Below, in pieces: positions 50,397-59,431 of a stretch of 64,000 bases of DNA (within the stretch, counting starts at the first letter, position 1; every line of letters begins with the position of its first letter). The DNA lies in assembly GCF_003026395.1 (NCBI RefSeq), contig NZ_PYOO01000002.1, positions 310,001 through 374,000 on the forward strand, in the 5' to 3' direction. Both the position numbers and the translations under genes were made by a program. The DNA is from Photobacterium iliopiscarium. Its GTDB lineage: Bacteria; Pseudomonadota; Gammaproteobacteria; Enterobacterales; Vibrionaceae. The notes below the pieces were generated by a model, which saw only the letters and a list, made by a program, of their open reading frames with translations, was not told where the DNA came from and did no database searches.

Positions 50397-50831
50397 ATGA
50401 ATAAGCGTATTGATATTGCGAAAGTTCAACCAAAAGCATTAAGCGCAATGTTAACGATTGAAAATTACTTAGCTGAAACTGAATTATCAAATCAATTAAA
50501 AAAAATTATTAAAATTCGCTCATCAATGATCAATAAGTGTGCTTACTGTATTCAAATGCACACCACTTCCGCATTAGAATTAGGTATCGATCAACAAAAA
50601 CTATTCGCTATTTCTGCATGGTCAGAATCACCTTTATTTGATGATACTGAAAGAGCTCTATTAAAATTAACCGATGAAATGACATTAATTTCACATAATG
50701 CGGTTACTGATGAAACCTATGCTGAATGCTTTAGTTTATTAGGTGAAACTAAATTAGCAGAAGCAATGATGCAAATCATCATGATTAACTCATGGAATCG
50801 CTTTGCGCTCGCAACTAAAATGAAACACTAA
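50397..50831 (+). CDS. AhpD-like carboxymuconolactone decarboxylase family protein
   Basis: A 144-aa helical protein with the redox motif C48-A-Y-C51 followed by His55 (KCAYCIQMH), as in AhpD-type peroxidase partners. It lies immediately upstream of a LysR-type regulator on the same strand. Together with the nearby nitroreductase and VOC genes this suggests electrophile or oxidant defence, an inference from context. Confidence 0.88.
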   Translation: MNKRIDIAKVQPKALSAMLTIENYLAETELSNQLKKIIKIRSSMINKCAYCIQMHTTSALELGIDQQKLFAISAWSESPLFDDTERALLKLTDEMTLISHNAVTDETYAECFSLLGETKLAEAMMQIIMINSWNRFALATKMKH

Positions 50832-50843
50832 TTATAATACTTA

Positions 50844-50878
50844 CCCCCAATATTTAGTTTAAATAGCGGGGGTTTTTA
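50844..50878 (+). terminator. Terminator after the AhpD-like gene
   Basis: CCCCC / GGGGG stem with an AT-rich inner stem and TTTTTATTT tail. It separates the AhpD-like gene from the LysR gene. Confidence 0.75.
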
Positions 50879-50934
50879 TTTACAATTTTTAAGTGCCATA
50901 TGGTAAGTTATGCCTAATAACAAAGGATATTATT

Positions 50935-51825
50935 ATGCTAGATCTACTCGGCGTATTTGAACAAGTTGTTGTTTCTGGAAGCTTTTCACAAGCAGCAAAA
51001 GCATTAAATATGGCTCCATCATCAGTAACACGCAACATTGATAAGCTTGAAAATAAGATCAAAACCACCCTGTTTAAGCGCAGCACTCGCCAATTAATAT
51101 TAACTGAAGATGGTCAATATTTTTATCAACAGTCGATTAAAATACTTGAGCAATCTCGCAATCTATTATCAGAAATGCAGGGGAATAATAATACGCCAGA
51201 AGGTGCTTTACGTATTTCAGTATTTGAAACTTTTGGTAATATTTATCTGACGCATTTAATTCCTGATTTTCTAAAACGCTACCCTAAAATAAACATTGAA
51301 TTAGAGTTAGATAATAATCTGGTTGATTTAAACAGTGATAATATAGATATTGCTATTCGCATCGGCACGCCAATTGATAGTAATCTTAAAGCTCGACACC
51401 TTCTTACCAACACCACCTCTTTAGTTGCGACGCCTGAATATATTCAAAATAATCCTCAAATAAAAACCCCACAAGATCTAAAAAATCATAACTGTTTAAT
51501 TATCAGCCATGAACGTCAACGAACTAATTGGTATTTTAATTCAAATAAGACACAAACTAAAATATCAGTAACCGGTAATTTAGCATCAAAAGGTGGCTCG
51601 CCATTATTAAATGCGGCATTACAACATTTGGGGGTATTATTATTATCCAATTGGATGGTTAAACCTTATATTGAAAGTAAACAATTAGAAATATTGCTAC
51701 CAAAATGGACAGTTACACATAATGAAAACACCAGCGGTGAAATCTATGCTGTTTACAAAAGCGCCCAATATCTAAAACCGCAGATCAGAGCGTTTATTGA
51801 TTATTTAGCTGAACAATTACAATAA
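50935..51825 (+). CDS. LysR-family transcriptional regulator
   Basis: A 296-aa LysR-type regulator. The N-terminal helix-turn-helix reads SGSFSQAAKALNMAPSSVTRNIDKLE and the effector domain starts near residue 90. I start at ATG 50935 (AAAGGA upstream). The likely target is the AhpD-like gene just upstream, but both are on the same strand, so this is not the classical divergent arrangement. Confidence 0.9.
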   Translation: MLDLLGVFEQVVVSGSFSQAAKALNMAPSSVTRNIDKLENKIKTTLFKRSTRQLILTEDGQYFYQQSIKILEQSRNLLSEMQGNNNTPEGALRISVFETFGNIYLTHLIPDFLKRYPKINIELELDNNLVDLNSDNIDIAIRIGTPIDSNLKARHLLTNTTSLVATPEYIQNNPQIKTPQDLKNHNCLIISHERQRTNWYFNSNKTQTKISVTGNLASKGGSPLLNAALQHLGVLLLSNWMVKPYIESKQLEILLPKWTVTHNENTSGEIYAVYKSAQYLKPQIRAFIDYLAEQLQ

Positions 51826-51832
51826 CCAGTAA

Positions 51833-52282
51833 CTATTCACCACCAGTGGTTGCTGCGATCATTTGATTGTTCGCCTGAAATAATAAATCGAACAGTAACG
51901 TAAATATAAAGGTATAAATTAAGAAGAACACTAATATTGTCATTTCCATACCGATGGCTTTCATCAAGCTAACGTCATACCACCACATATACAATGGAAT
52001 GGTAAATAAGAATAGCCCAAGCTCAAAAAATATGGAGTGGGTTAATCGAACAGCGAGGGTTCTTTTTTTAATATGCAGCTTAGATTCAACAAATTCAAAC
52101 ACAGAGTTAAATGCATAATTCCAAATCAGCGCTATCATTGACACAATACATGCCACAGGCAGCGAATTAGAGGATTCACCATGGTTGAGAATCGCTAATA
52201 AAAAAGTGCTTAATATAATCGCAAGTGTTTCAAAAGAGATAGCGTAAACAAGCTTACGGGTACGAGGTGCGAGAACAATCAT
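51833..52282 (-). CDS. PACE-family multidrug efflux protein (AceI-like)
   Basis: A 149-aa membrane protein made of two tandem bacterial-transmembrane-pair domains, four helices in total. Family motifs are seen: RTRKLVYAISFETLAIIL in helix 1 with the membrane Glu, and WNYAFNSVFEFVE after helix 2. Members export chlorhexidine and other biocides or short diamines. The ATG at 52282 has AAGGT upstream; the frame is open 15 codons earlier. It is convergent with the LysR gene, with 7 bp between the stops. Confidence 0.87.
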   Translation of the reverse strand: MIVLAPRTRKLVYAISFETLAIILSTFLLAILNHGESSNSLPVACIVSMIALIWNYAFNSVFEFVESKLHIKKRTLAVRLTHSIFFELGLFLFTIPLYMWWYDVSLMKAIGMEMTILVFFLIYTFIFTLLFDLLFQANNQMIAATTGGE

Positions 52283-52522
52283 TAAACATACCTTATGCTT
52301 AAAAACCTGGTCCGCCCCAGAAATCATTCAAATAATGTAAGCTACGGTTTCTGCTTAAATATCAATTTTAGTTAAGTGATATAAAAAAGCAACCGATGCT
52401 CTTTGCATAAGCTCTATAAATATTATTATATTAATCAATTTGCAATCACGCGCGTTCCTCACGGTAAGGAACGACGGATTTGATTTTATGGTTTTACCAT
52501 TAGTACCATATTAAACATTAAC

Positions 52523-52714
52523 TTATGTCTTAGTTATTTTTCTACGCACTAATATCTGCTCAAATAATCCCAATTGCTTTTCTGATAACTGACCATGATT
52601 GATAACGGTTTGATTAAGATTACTCAAATAATCACGTTCCCAATTGCTTAAGCGCTCAGAATGTAATAGCAATACCGTGTTAATTTTATTCATTAACGCG
52701 AGATTATTCGTCAT
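52523..52714 (-). CDS. Small uncharacterised protein (63 aa)
   Basis: Begins MTNNLALMNKINTVLLLHSE and continues with a helical, soluble pattern (RLSNWERDYLSNLN). Not recognised. Its ATG overlaps the 3' end of the upstream 49-aa ORF by 11 bp, and AAGGAATGGGAG lies just before it, so translation is probably coupled. An alternative frame start 20 codons upstream would overlap more. Confidence 0.6.
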   Translation of the reverse strand: MTNNLALMNKINTVLLLHSERLSNWERDYLSNLNQTVINHGQLSEKQLGLFEQILVRRKITKT

Positions 52715-52853
52715 TCTCCCATTCCTTATCCCATGCCTGTTGTGCTTTAATGTTTTCAATACGTTCGCGAACACTAACTGTACGTTTATTCACAGGCGAT
52801 GGCTTTTTTTTCTTTGGCTTAGCAGTCGGCTCTTTAGCTATAGGCTTTGTCAT
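52704..52853 (-). CDS. Very small basic protein (49 aa)
   Basis: MTKPIAKEPTAKPKKKKPSP, then VNKRTVSVRERIENIKAQQA and an acidic tail WDKEWENDE. A Lys/Pro-rich N-terminus precedes a likely amphipathic helix. GGTAAACC precedes the ATG. It overlaps the next gene by 11 bp, which favours a real two-gene unit. Function unknown. Confidence 0.55.
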   Translation of the reverse strand: MTKPIAKEPTAKPKKKKPSPVNKRTVSVRERIENIKAQQAWDKEWENDE

Positions 52854-53350
52854 GGTTTACCTTAATTGATTTTGAATATACAAATCTGGCTTATGCTGAA
52901 AGATAACTAAGTCTTTGAAATTAAAAAGCAACATAATGAAAAGAAGTCGCGTTAAAGCAAGATACGTTGACCGTGAAAGATAAATCCACATTGTACCGTT
53001 GCATAAAATAGAGCAATAGTAATAAATAATTTTACCGATTAGTTCTATTTAACGTTCAGATTGTAAGAAAATTTTACGCTATTGTAACACACTTTTCATA
53101 CAATTACTGGCGTGATATTTCTATTGTCAAAATCAACCATACCGTTAGTAAAAAACAGACGATTTAAGGCATAACGCCAGTTAATCGTTATTGTTAGAAA
53201 CATCATAAAAATAAGTTTTTTGTTTGCATAAATGTCATTGCATTTTTAAGTGATAAGCGCATATTAGAGAAAAGCGATATTAAATGAATGTCGCTATTTA
53301 ATCAGTCGTTGGCCAAGATGACCAACCTCAAAAAACAAGAGGTTAGTGTT
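52854..53350. other. AT-rich intergenic region, no gene seen
   Basis: About 500 bp between two units of small genes. It contains AT-rich promoter-like sequence on both strands; no ORF or strong hairpin is apparent. Confidence 0.4.
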
Positions 53351-53464
53351 ATGAGTAAGTCTTTAGATACCAAGAAAGGTAACAAAAAACCCTCTTTAAC
53401 GACAAAAGAGAAAAAAGCCAAAAAATTAGCAAAAATCTCTAAAAAAATAGTGTCTAATGTTTAA
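53351..53464 (+). CDS. Very small Lys-rich protein (37 aa)
   Basis: MSKSLDTKKGNKKPSLTTKE followed by KKAKKLAKISKKIVSNV; 16 of 37 residues are Lys. A good AAGAGG ribosome binding site lies 9-10 nt upstream and a perfect 14-bp hairpin follows 20 bp after the stop, which supports expression. Short Lys-rich proteins of this type are common in Vibrionaceae, but I know of no function. Confidence 0.55.
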   Translation: MSKSLDTKKGNKKPSLTTKEKKAKKLAKISKKIVSNV

Positions 53465-53484
53465 CGAACAACGTTAAGCTGTAG

Positions 53485-53521
53485 CAAAGCTTCTAATACA
53501 TTTAATCTATTAGAAGCTTTG
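53485..53521 (+). terminator. Perfect hairpin after the 37-aa gene
   Basis: 14-bp stem CAAAGCTTCTAATA / TATTAGAAGCTTTG with a 9-nt loop. The T-run lies inside the stem and the tail is weak, so it is a probable terminator or transcript-stabilising stem. Confidence 0.6.
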
Positions 53522-54558
53522 ATAGTAATATCTCGCAAACTATTATCAAACCTTCTGTTCTATCTGCCCTTCACGCTAAAACGTCATATCCTTCGCTGTT
53601 ATAATATTGTTTAATTAAAATCTGTTAATTTCACTTCAACGTCAGAACCTATTTATATAAGCTCTAATATAAAAGCATCACCTCAAAGAACGATACTTAT
53701 ATTAAATAACGGATGATTCTTTCTATTTAAGTATAAAATCACAATTTAATAATATACGGATAATCATCCATAACATTAATTACATCACTCAATTTATTGA
53801 TCATCGTAAAATAAAAAGTGTAACGCAGATTATTATCCGTCATCTCGGAAGATAGATACGAGCTATCCGTGATCTGTTCATCACGCCACACAGCTTAAGC
53901 ATTAAAGGCGCTAATGAAGATGGTTATTGTATGGTGATTACACTAATTTAGAAAAGTTACTAACACGGAAATGCCCCATTATCATTCAGAGCAAATACTC
54001 ATTCATATCGTATTAACGTGATTTTGGATTAGTTTTATTTGACTAATTAAGCTATTTCTTACATTTTTAACAAACACTTTGAAACACAATAATGCAATCA
54101 ATCTCATGATATTTATGAATTAAATTGATTGTAATCAAAATAGGACACCCAGAACTTTCTCTTTAGAAAATAGATAATAATTAACATTATTGTCAGGGCT
54201 GATTATCGTCATCCCTGACGATGAATGCTGAGCTTAACCCTCTGTTATTCTTTACAGTGAATACCCGCGAGGGTGATAGGGAATAGACTCACAGCGCGTT
54301 TAATTTTTAAAGTAAAGATATGGTTGCCCTATATTCTGCTGATGACTACTAATAGAAAAACTGGAAACTAGATGGCAAGTGCCCGATTTAGTGATTACTG
54401 TCGGGATTCATAAGTAAAAAAGCATCTGATTTATAATGATTTTTATATTATTGCGAGATAAATACGGGCGCATGCTCAAAGAACAGATTCGGGTGAGTTG
54501 TTAATATAATAAGTTGTTATGTGTACATCTAAATTCACTTATTTTATCAAGGACTACA
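53522..54558. other. Gene-poor region with dispersed palindromes
   Basis: More than 1 kb with no convincing gene. A GTCAGGG / CCCTGAC stem lies at 54192-54219, and the following 60 bp hold nested short palindromes (ACCCTC ... GAGGGT). The 12-mer ATAGGACACCCA at 54143-54154 recurs at 55802-55813. A short open stretch near 53868-53950 (RAIRDLFITPHSLSIKGA) is too small to call. Confidence 0.5.
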
Positions 54559-55443
54559 ATGGAAACTTTATTTTATAAGCAGGTTAGTGAATATACTGAT
54601 CCGAGTATTCATCGCTCGTGTATTGATGAGTTACCTAATGATATTGGACTGCTATGTGAATTTGTACAAAATTTATTGGTTCATGCTTACTGGCTGGATA
54701 AATATGATTTCCAAATTGAAGATTCTGCAAAATTCACAGAAATGCAAATGAGATATGCTAAAGATATTCTGGATCTCGCTTTTGTAAAGTCACATAATTC
54801 ATTAAACAAAAATAAAAAGAGCCAAAATAGAGTTGTGAGTATTTGTAGGGATTTTTCACTAATTTTATGCACAGTTCTTAGAACTAAAGGAATTCCTGCT
54901 CGTACACGGTGTGGTTTTGCTACATATTTAACGCAAGACCATTTTGAAGACCATTGGGTTTGTGAATATTGGAATGACAGTGAATCCCGATGGGTTATGG
55001 TTGATGCCCAGCTTGATGATGTTCATTTGAAAACCCTTAACATAGATTTTAATCCTTTAGATGTTCCATCTTCTCGTTTTATTTATGCAGGGGAAGCGTG
55101 GGGACTATGTCGGTCAGGAGATGTCTCACCTGAAAAATTTGGTATTCTTAACCTAACAGGGCTTCCATTTATCAAAGGAAATCTTATTAGAGATCTATTT
55201 TCATTAAATAAGATTGAATTACTAGGTTGGGATACTGGTTGGGGAATATTGCAAGAGTATATGAGTCCTATTCAAAATAATACTGAAATGGAATTGCTCG
55301 ATAAATTAGCAACAGTAAGCAAAATGTCTGACTCTCCAAAAGCAAAACATGCTGTCGAAACTCAGCAAGAGATAAAATTTCCAGCGAATTGGTGCTTGTC
55401 TGAAGCTCCATCAATCACGGATTTATATGCACAGTACACATAA
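54559..55443 (+). CDS. Transglutaminase-like (papain-fold) protein of unknown role
   Basis: A 294-aa cytoplasmic protein with a transglutaminase core: Cys96 in VVSICRDFSLILCTVLRTKG, His132 in EDHWVCEYW and Asp149 in RWVMVDAQLD make the Cys-His-Asp triad. The spacing, and GIPARTRCGFATYL between Cys and His, are typical. It has no signal peptide. It may be a protease, amidase or crosslinking enzyme; the substrate is unknown. The start at 54559 has AAGGA upstream. It is alone in a repeat-rich, gene-poor stretch, which suggests it was acquired by transfer. Confidence 0.85.
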   Translation: METLFYKQVSEYTDPSIHRSCIDELPNDIGLLCEFVQNLLVHAYWLDKYDFQIEDSAKFTEMQMRYAKDILDLAFVKSHNSLNKNKKSQNRVVSICRDFSLILCTVLRTKGIPARTRCGFATYLTQDHFEDHWVCEYWNDSESRWVMVDAQLDDVHLKTLNIDFNPLDVPSSRFIYAGEAWGLCRSGDVSPEKFGILNLTGLPFIKGNLIRDLFSLNKIELLGWDTGWGILQEYMSPIQNNTEMELLDKLATVSKMSDSPKAKHAVETQQEIKFPANWCLSEAPSITDLYAQYT

Positions 55444-55659
55444 CAGATAAGGATATGTGTCGCGCAGCCGACACCTATCCGAAGTGTTGGACAAGCCCAA
55501 GCCACCTTATATAAGTAAATATTGGAAATATCATGAAGGGTGATGTTAAAAGTTGAACATACCCTTACTTTTCCTAATATCTATCAAACTGAGTAGATCT
55601 AGTACTCTAAATGATTTCTGTCCACAAACTAGTTACAACAAAAATAAAAACAATTAGCT

Positions 55660-55793
55660 CTACAACACGCTAATAGTAGATTCCCTATCTCGTTCGTAAC
55701 CTCACTGTAGGGAATGACGCGGGGGAGGTTCCGTGGTTAGGTAACTCTTGGATCACATAGTATTTGAATCACCATGGCGCTTAGATTAAATGA
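55660..55793. repeat. 134-bp direct repeat, copy 1, with palindromic core
   Basis: Starts CTACAACACGCTAATAGTAG. The core holds TTCCCTA ... TAGGGAA around 55681-55714, a stem typical of dispersed REP-like elements. It matches copy 2 over its whole length with about eleven mismatches by eye. It does not look coding. Confidence 0.85.
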
Positions 55794-55837
55794 AAGAAAT
55801 ATAGGACACCCATAAATTAGCAACCACAACTAAAACG

Positions 55838-55971
55838 CTACAACACGCTATTAGTAGATTCCCTATCTCGTTCGTAACCTCACTGTAGGGAATGACGCGG
55901 GGGAGGTTCTGTGGTTAGGTAACGCTTGGATCACATGACACTTGAATCCACATAACGCTTAGATTAAATGA
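55838..55971. repeat. 134-bp direct repeat, copy 2, with palindromic core
   Basis: Same element as copy 1, same orientation, 178 bp downstream, with a 44-bp spacer between the copies. The palindromic stem TTCCCTA / TAGGGAA is unchanged (55859-55892); differences cluster in the last 50 bp. Confidence 0.85.
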
Positions 55972-56005
55972 CGCTTGTAATACGCTTACAGATCTAAATA
56001 TGTGA

Positions 56006-56045
56006 GTAGTTTGGTAGTTTGGTAGTTTGGTAGTTTGGTAGTTTG
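56006..56045. repeat. Five perfect tandem copies of GTAGTTTG
   Basis: An 8-bp unit repeated exactly five times in non-coding DNA between the 134-bp repeats and ffs. Such simple repeats can vary in copy number by slippage. Confidence 0.95.
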
Positions 56046-56172
56046 ACGATTATAACGAAGTATTTATTATTGATAGTAATAAAAAGAACAAAACAATAAT
56101 ATTGAACTACACTGTAAAGAGTGAATTAGAATGTAACTTTTTGATAAGAAAGGGATTTGCTAAACGCTAGAT

Positions 56173-56288
56173 GGGTGGAAGCCCCCACCAGCCACATCCC
56201 GGCACACACGACGCCTGCTGCGGTTGCTCCCTTCCGGGCCTGGCCGAGTTCACAGGTTAGTGTTGCGGGAGGACCAATGGGGGCCTCC
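56173..56288 (-). ncRNA. ffs: Signal recognition particle RNA (4.5S RNA)
   Basis: RNA component of the SRP, which binds Ffh and targets membrane proteins. The reverse strand folds into one long hairpin: 5' GGAGGCCCCC pairs with 3' GGGGGCTTCC. The conserved apical region CAGGCCCGGAAGGGAGCA contains the GGAA tetraloop and the asymmetric loop bound by Ffh, and CTCCCGCAAC and GTGCCGGGATG match the E. coli stem. Ends are approximate to a few bases. Its placement near ybaZ and tesB is as in E. coli. Confidence 0.95.
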
Positions 56289-56442
56289 ATAGATTCTTTG
56301 TCTCTTTCGATAACGGGAAGGATTATCTATTAACCTCGCCAACAATGCAAGCCGTTATCTTACCCTTTTGTTTAAGTGCTGATTATTTACTCGAATTTAA
56401 ACAAAATAGTAATAAAGTCAACCTATTGCCCGTTAGTTAATA

Positions 56443-57180
56443 TTATTCATCCTCTTCTTCAGGATCATCTAATAGTGATTCACCTAACAATCCGCCACCT
56501 AATACCAACAGCCATGACACTAAAATCGGATTCTCAACACTAAATTGTGGCAACACCACTAAGGTGGTAAATCCAATCGCGGGTAATATACAAGCAAGAC
56601 GTGGGATCCAATCTTGATGTTTTATTTTAACAAGGCTTTGTAGTGCGGCAATTAACCCCGTAACACACAAACTCACTAATGCAGCGGCTGCCATATCACC
56701 GATCCATAATGGCAATACGGCTAATAATGGCCACCATGTGTTGCCCGCAATAGGACGCCAACAACGGGCGGCGTACCAAATAATACCAATCGCTATAATC
56801 TGGATTAAAGTAGCACTAATACTGCCTTCAAGTTTACCCTCACCTTGTAATGCCATTAGGCCAACATTCATTGAGAGTACAATCGAAACCATTAATGCAC
56901 CAAGCTGCCAACAACCTTTAGCTGATGTACAAATAATGAGGATAGGTAACATCATAAACAGGCTAATCGATAAGGCGAGGGGTTGTTCAGGTAACATTGC
57001 ACCATAAGCACCTAAGCCACAGAGCAATAGCCAGCCTGCGACACCACTTTGCGGTAATAACCACAATGCAGGAATAGCAAGCGCTAGCACAGGCAGTTCT
57101 CCCGCTGTCTGGCCGAGAGCACTGACACCTAATACCGTTAAAATTAAGGTAACGGTAACCAATGACGCAGCATACAACAT
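56443..57180 (-). CDS. Polytopic membrane protein of unknown function
   Basis: A 246-aa protein with seven or eight hydrophobic segments and an acidic C-terminal tail (LLDDPEEEDE). Not recognised beyond that; no transporter signature. The start at 57180 is preceded by an almost ideal GGAGGTG, which decides against the frame's upstream opening at 57240. It is divergent from ybaZ with about 90 bp between the starts. Confidence 0.8.
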   Translation of the reverse strand: MLYAASLVTVTLILTVLGVSALGQTAGELPVLALAIPALWLLPQSGVAGWLLLCGLGAYGAMLPEQPLALSISLFMMLPILIICTSAKGCWQLGALMVSIVLSMNVGLMALQGEGKLEGSISATLIQIIAIGIIWYAARCWRPIAGNTWWPLLAVLPLWIGDMAAAALVSLCVTGLIAALQSLVKIKHQDWIPRLACILPAIGFTTLVVLPQFSVENPILVSWLLVLGGGLLGESLLDDPEEEDE

Positions 57181-57269
57181 GGCAACACCTCCTTGCGTTA
57201 TCCTGTTGTCTAAAAAGATAGAACCGTTATTATTTACCAAGCATATTCTTTAACGGCTACTTATTAAAT

Positions 57270-57578
57270 ATGGACGACTTTTGCAATCAAATCTATAGCC
57301 AAGTCTATCAAATTCCATTTGGGCAGGTTTCTACGTATGGCGACATTGCAAAATTTGCGGGTTTTCCTGGGTATGCTCGCCATGTTGGACGCTTAATGGC
57401 AACCTTACCTGAGGGCTCAAAAATACCATGGCATCGCGTGATTAATAGCCAAGGCCGTATTTCATTAAAAGATGATGCATTATTAAGACAAATTACGGCA
57501 TTACGAGCAGAAAACATTACCGTATCTGATACTGGGCGAATATCACTGCGTTATTATCGATGGCAAGGGCACTCATAG
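57270..57578 (+). CDS. ybaZ: Alkyltransferase-like protein (ATL)
   Basis: Binds O6-alkylguanine and directs it to nucleotide excision repair. The 102-aa protein has the alkyltransferase fold, but the acceptor motif PCHR is PWHR (53-56), so Trp54 replaces the reactive Cys, the hallmark of ATL proteins. The helix-turn-helix [14 protein letters not shown] is intact. It lies between ffs and tesB, as in E. coli. Confidence 0.95.
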   Translation: MDDFCNQIYSQVYQIPFGQVSTYGDIAKFAGFPGYARHVGRLMATLPEGSKIPWHRVINSQGRISLKDDALLRQITALRAENITVSDTGRISLRYYRWQGHS

Positions 57579-57642
57579 GCATATTGGCAGCAGCGCTAAA
57601 TCAGCATACCATTCCCTTAGTTTTTATTTTTCAGGATGTACC

Positions 57643-58500
57643 ATGAGCAAACAATTAGATGAACTACTAACTTTATTGCAATTAGAGCAAATTGAACGTG
57701 AACTCTTTCGAGGCCAAAGTGAAAACTTAGGTTTGCCACAGGTATATGGCGGTCAAGTTATTGGGCAGTCTTTATCCGCAGCGCAGCAAACGGTAGATCC
57801 AGAGCGCCATTTACACTCTTTTCATAGCTATTTTCTTTTACCGGGTAATCCAGAAAAACCGATTATTTATGATGTTGAAACGCTGCGTGATGGTAGAAGT
57901 TTTAGTACTCGCCGTGTAAAAGCTATTCAAAATGGCCGCCCTATTTTCTATTTAACCGCGTCTTATCAAGCCGATGAACAAGGGTTTGAACATCAGGCTA
58001 CAATGCCAAATGTAGTGGGTCCTGAAGGCTTAGCGTCTGAAAGTGATTTGGTTGAATCGGTCGCACAATATTTACCACCAAAGATTGTTGAAATGTTTGG
58101 TAACAAGCGCCCGATTGAAGTGCGTCCAGTGACGGTTATCAATCCTTTAAAACCAACGATTGCAGAACCAAAGCAATATTTATGGATAAAAACCAATGGT
58201 GAAATGCCAGATGAATTAAGTATTCACCAGTATATGTTGGCTTACGCGTCTGATTGGGGATTTTTAACTACGTCATTGCATCCTCATGGAGTGACGCTAT
58301 TCAGCCCTAATATGCAAGTGGCAACCATTGACCATTCAATGTGGTTTCACCGTCCATTTAAAGTTGATGAGTGGTTACTGTATGTTATTGAAAGCCCATC
58401 AGCTAGCGGTTCTCGCGGTATTGTTCGTGGTGAGATTTATAATCAGCAAGGACAACTCGTTGCATCGGCGGTTCAGGAAGGATTAATTCGTCAGCGTTAA
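57643..58500 (+). CDS. tesB: Acyl-CoA thioesterase II
   Basis: Hydrolyses medium- and long-chain acyl-CoA to fatty acid and CoA. A double hot-dog protein of 285 aa, almost the E. coli length. It shows [42 protein letters not shown] and [10 protein letters not shown]; the catalytic Asp, Thr and Gln of TesB have equivalents in these segments and in VQEGLIR. It follows ybaZ by 64 bp and is convergent with decR. Confidence 0.96.
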   Translation: MSKQLDELLTLLQLEQIERELFRGQSENLGLPQVYGGQVIGQSLSAAQQTVDPERHLHSFHSYFLLPGNPEKPIIYDVETLRDGRSFSTRRVKAIQNGRPIFYLTASYQADEQGFEHQATMPNVVGPEGLASESDLVESVAQYLPPKIVEMFGNKRPIEVRPVTVINPLKPTIAEPKQYLWIKTNGEMPDELSIHQYMLAYASDWGFLTTSLHPHGVTLFSPNMQVATIDHSMWFHRPFKVDEWLLYVIESPSASGSRGIVRGEIYNQQGQLVASAVQEGLIRQR

Positions 58501-58520
58501 TTTACGTTGAATACATGGCT

Positions 58521-58565
58521 AAAAATAACCCCGAATCACTACGATAATGACTCGGGGTTATTTTT
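58521..58565. terminator. Bidirectional terminator between tesB and decR
   Basis: AAAAATAACCCCGA / TCGGGGTTATTTTT, a perfect 14-bp stem with A- and T-runs. Confidence 0.9.
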
Positions 58566-58580
58566 ACTATACTAGTGCGG

Positions 58581-59042
58581 TTAAACAGGTAATGCGGTGG
58601 TGTATTTTAGTGGTTCCATTGCAAAGGTGGACGTCACATTAGTCAGATCAGACACCGATGCTACTAATTTTTTATACAGATTATCAAAAGCTTGCATATC
58701 TGCAACTTGTACCTTCATCATATAATCATACTCCCCCGCCATTCGATAAAATTCCATCACTTCAGGAAATTCCGTTACCGTTGAGACAAAATGATTAAAC
58801 CAATCTTGTGAGTGATTACTGGTTTTTACTTGTACAAATGCAGTAAAAGCAATACCTAATTTGACGGGATCAAGCAATGCCACCCGTTGGCGCAAAATAC
58901 CATCTTCTTCAAGACGTTTTAATCGTTTCCAACATGGGGTGGTTGTTAAATTCACAGCGTCTGCAAGTTCTGCCAGCGGCATGGTTGCATCATCTTGCAA
59001 TAAACGTAATAACGTTCTATCAACACTATCTAAAACTGCCAT
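58581..59042 (-). CDS. decR: DecR/CdsR, Lrp-family cysteine-responsive activator
   Basis: An Lrp/AsnC-type regulator (also YbaO) that senses cysteine and activates cysteine detoxification. The winged helix [22 protein letters not shown] and the RAM domain with [16 protein letters not shown] closely match E. coli DecR. I start at ATG 59042 (153 aa, GGTGGA upstream) rather than GTG 59054. It is divergent from a cdsH-like gene, which is its expected target, as in Salmonella. Confidence 0.93.
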   Translation of the reverse strand: MAVLDSVDRTLLRLLQDDATMPLAELADAVNLTTTPCWKRLKRLEEDGILRQRVALLDPVKLGIAFTAFVQVKTSNHSQDWFNHFVSTVTEFPEVMEFYRMAGEYDYMMKVQVADMQAFDNLYKKLVASVSDLTNVTSTFAMEPLKYTTALPV

Positions 59043-59431
59043 TAATTCCACCAATTAGGATAAAAGGGTAAATACTTACTAAAAAATACCTCTTATTCAA
59101 CAAAGAGGCAAAAAAATTACTAATAATAACGATCGCTCACACGGTATTTCTGTCGTTTCTCAATAGACAAGCTTGAATTTTAAACCTACAGTGGTAACTC
59201 TTATTGAAAGACATTAAGATAACAAAAATAAACTTCCAAATAAAACACAAAAAATAGAATCACATTTCAATTAATAATTTAAAAGTAGAATATTTTTCCA
59301 TAAAGACACCAATAAACAACAAATAAAATAAAGATTTTTTTATCAGCATTGTTTACTATATACCCAAGTTGCTGCAAGGGAGTTGATTAAGTAAACACTC
59401 GATGGATCGAATGAAGCAAAGAGGTAAGATA
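59043..59431. promoter_or_regulatory. Divergent control region between decR and cdsH
   Basis: About 390 bp, strongly AT-rich with many A-tracts, a form suited to wrapping by an Lrp-family octamer. I can name no single operator. The cdsH ribosome binding site AGAGG is at its right end. Confidence 0.5.

Noticed and set aside
53868..53950. Short open stretch RAIRDLFITPHSLSIKGA in the gene-poor region
   Set aside because: Under 30 codons with stops on both sides and no start signal; insufficient to call a remnant.
55660..56045. CRISPR array
   Set aside because: Only two long repeats, unequal non-spacer DNA and no cas genes; the 8-bp tandem repeat has no spacers.
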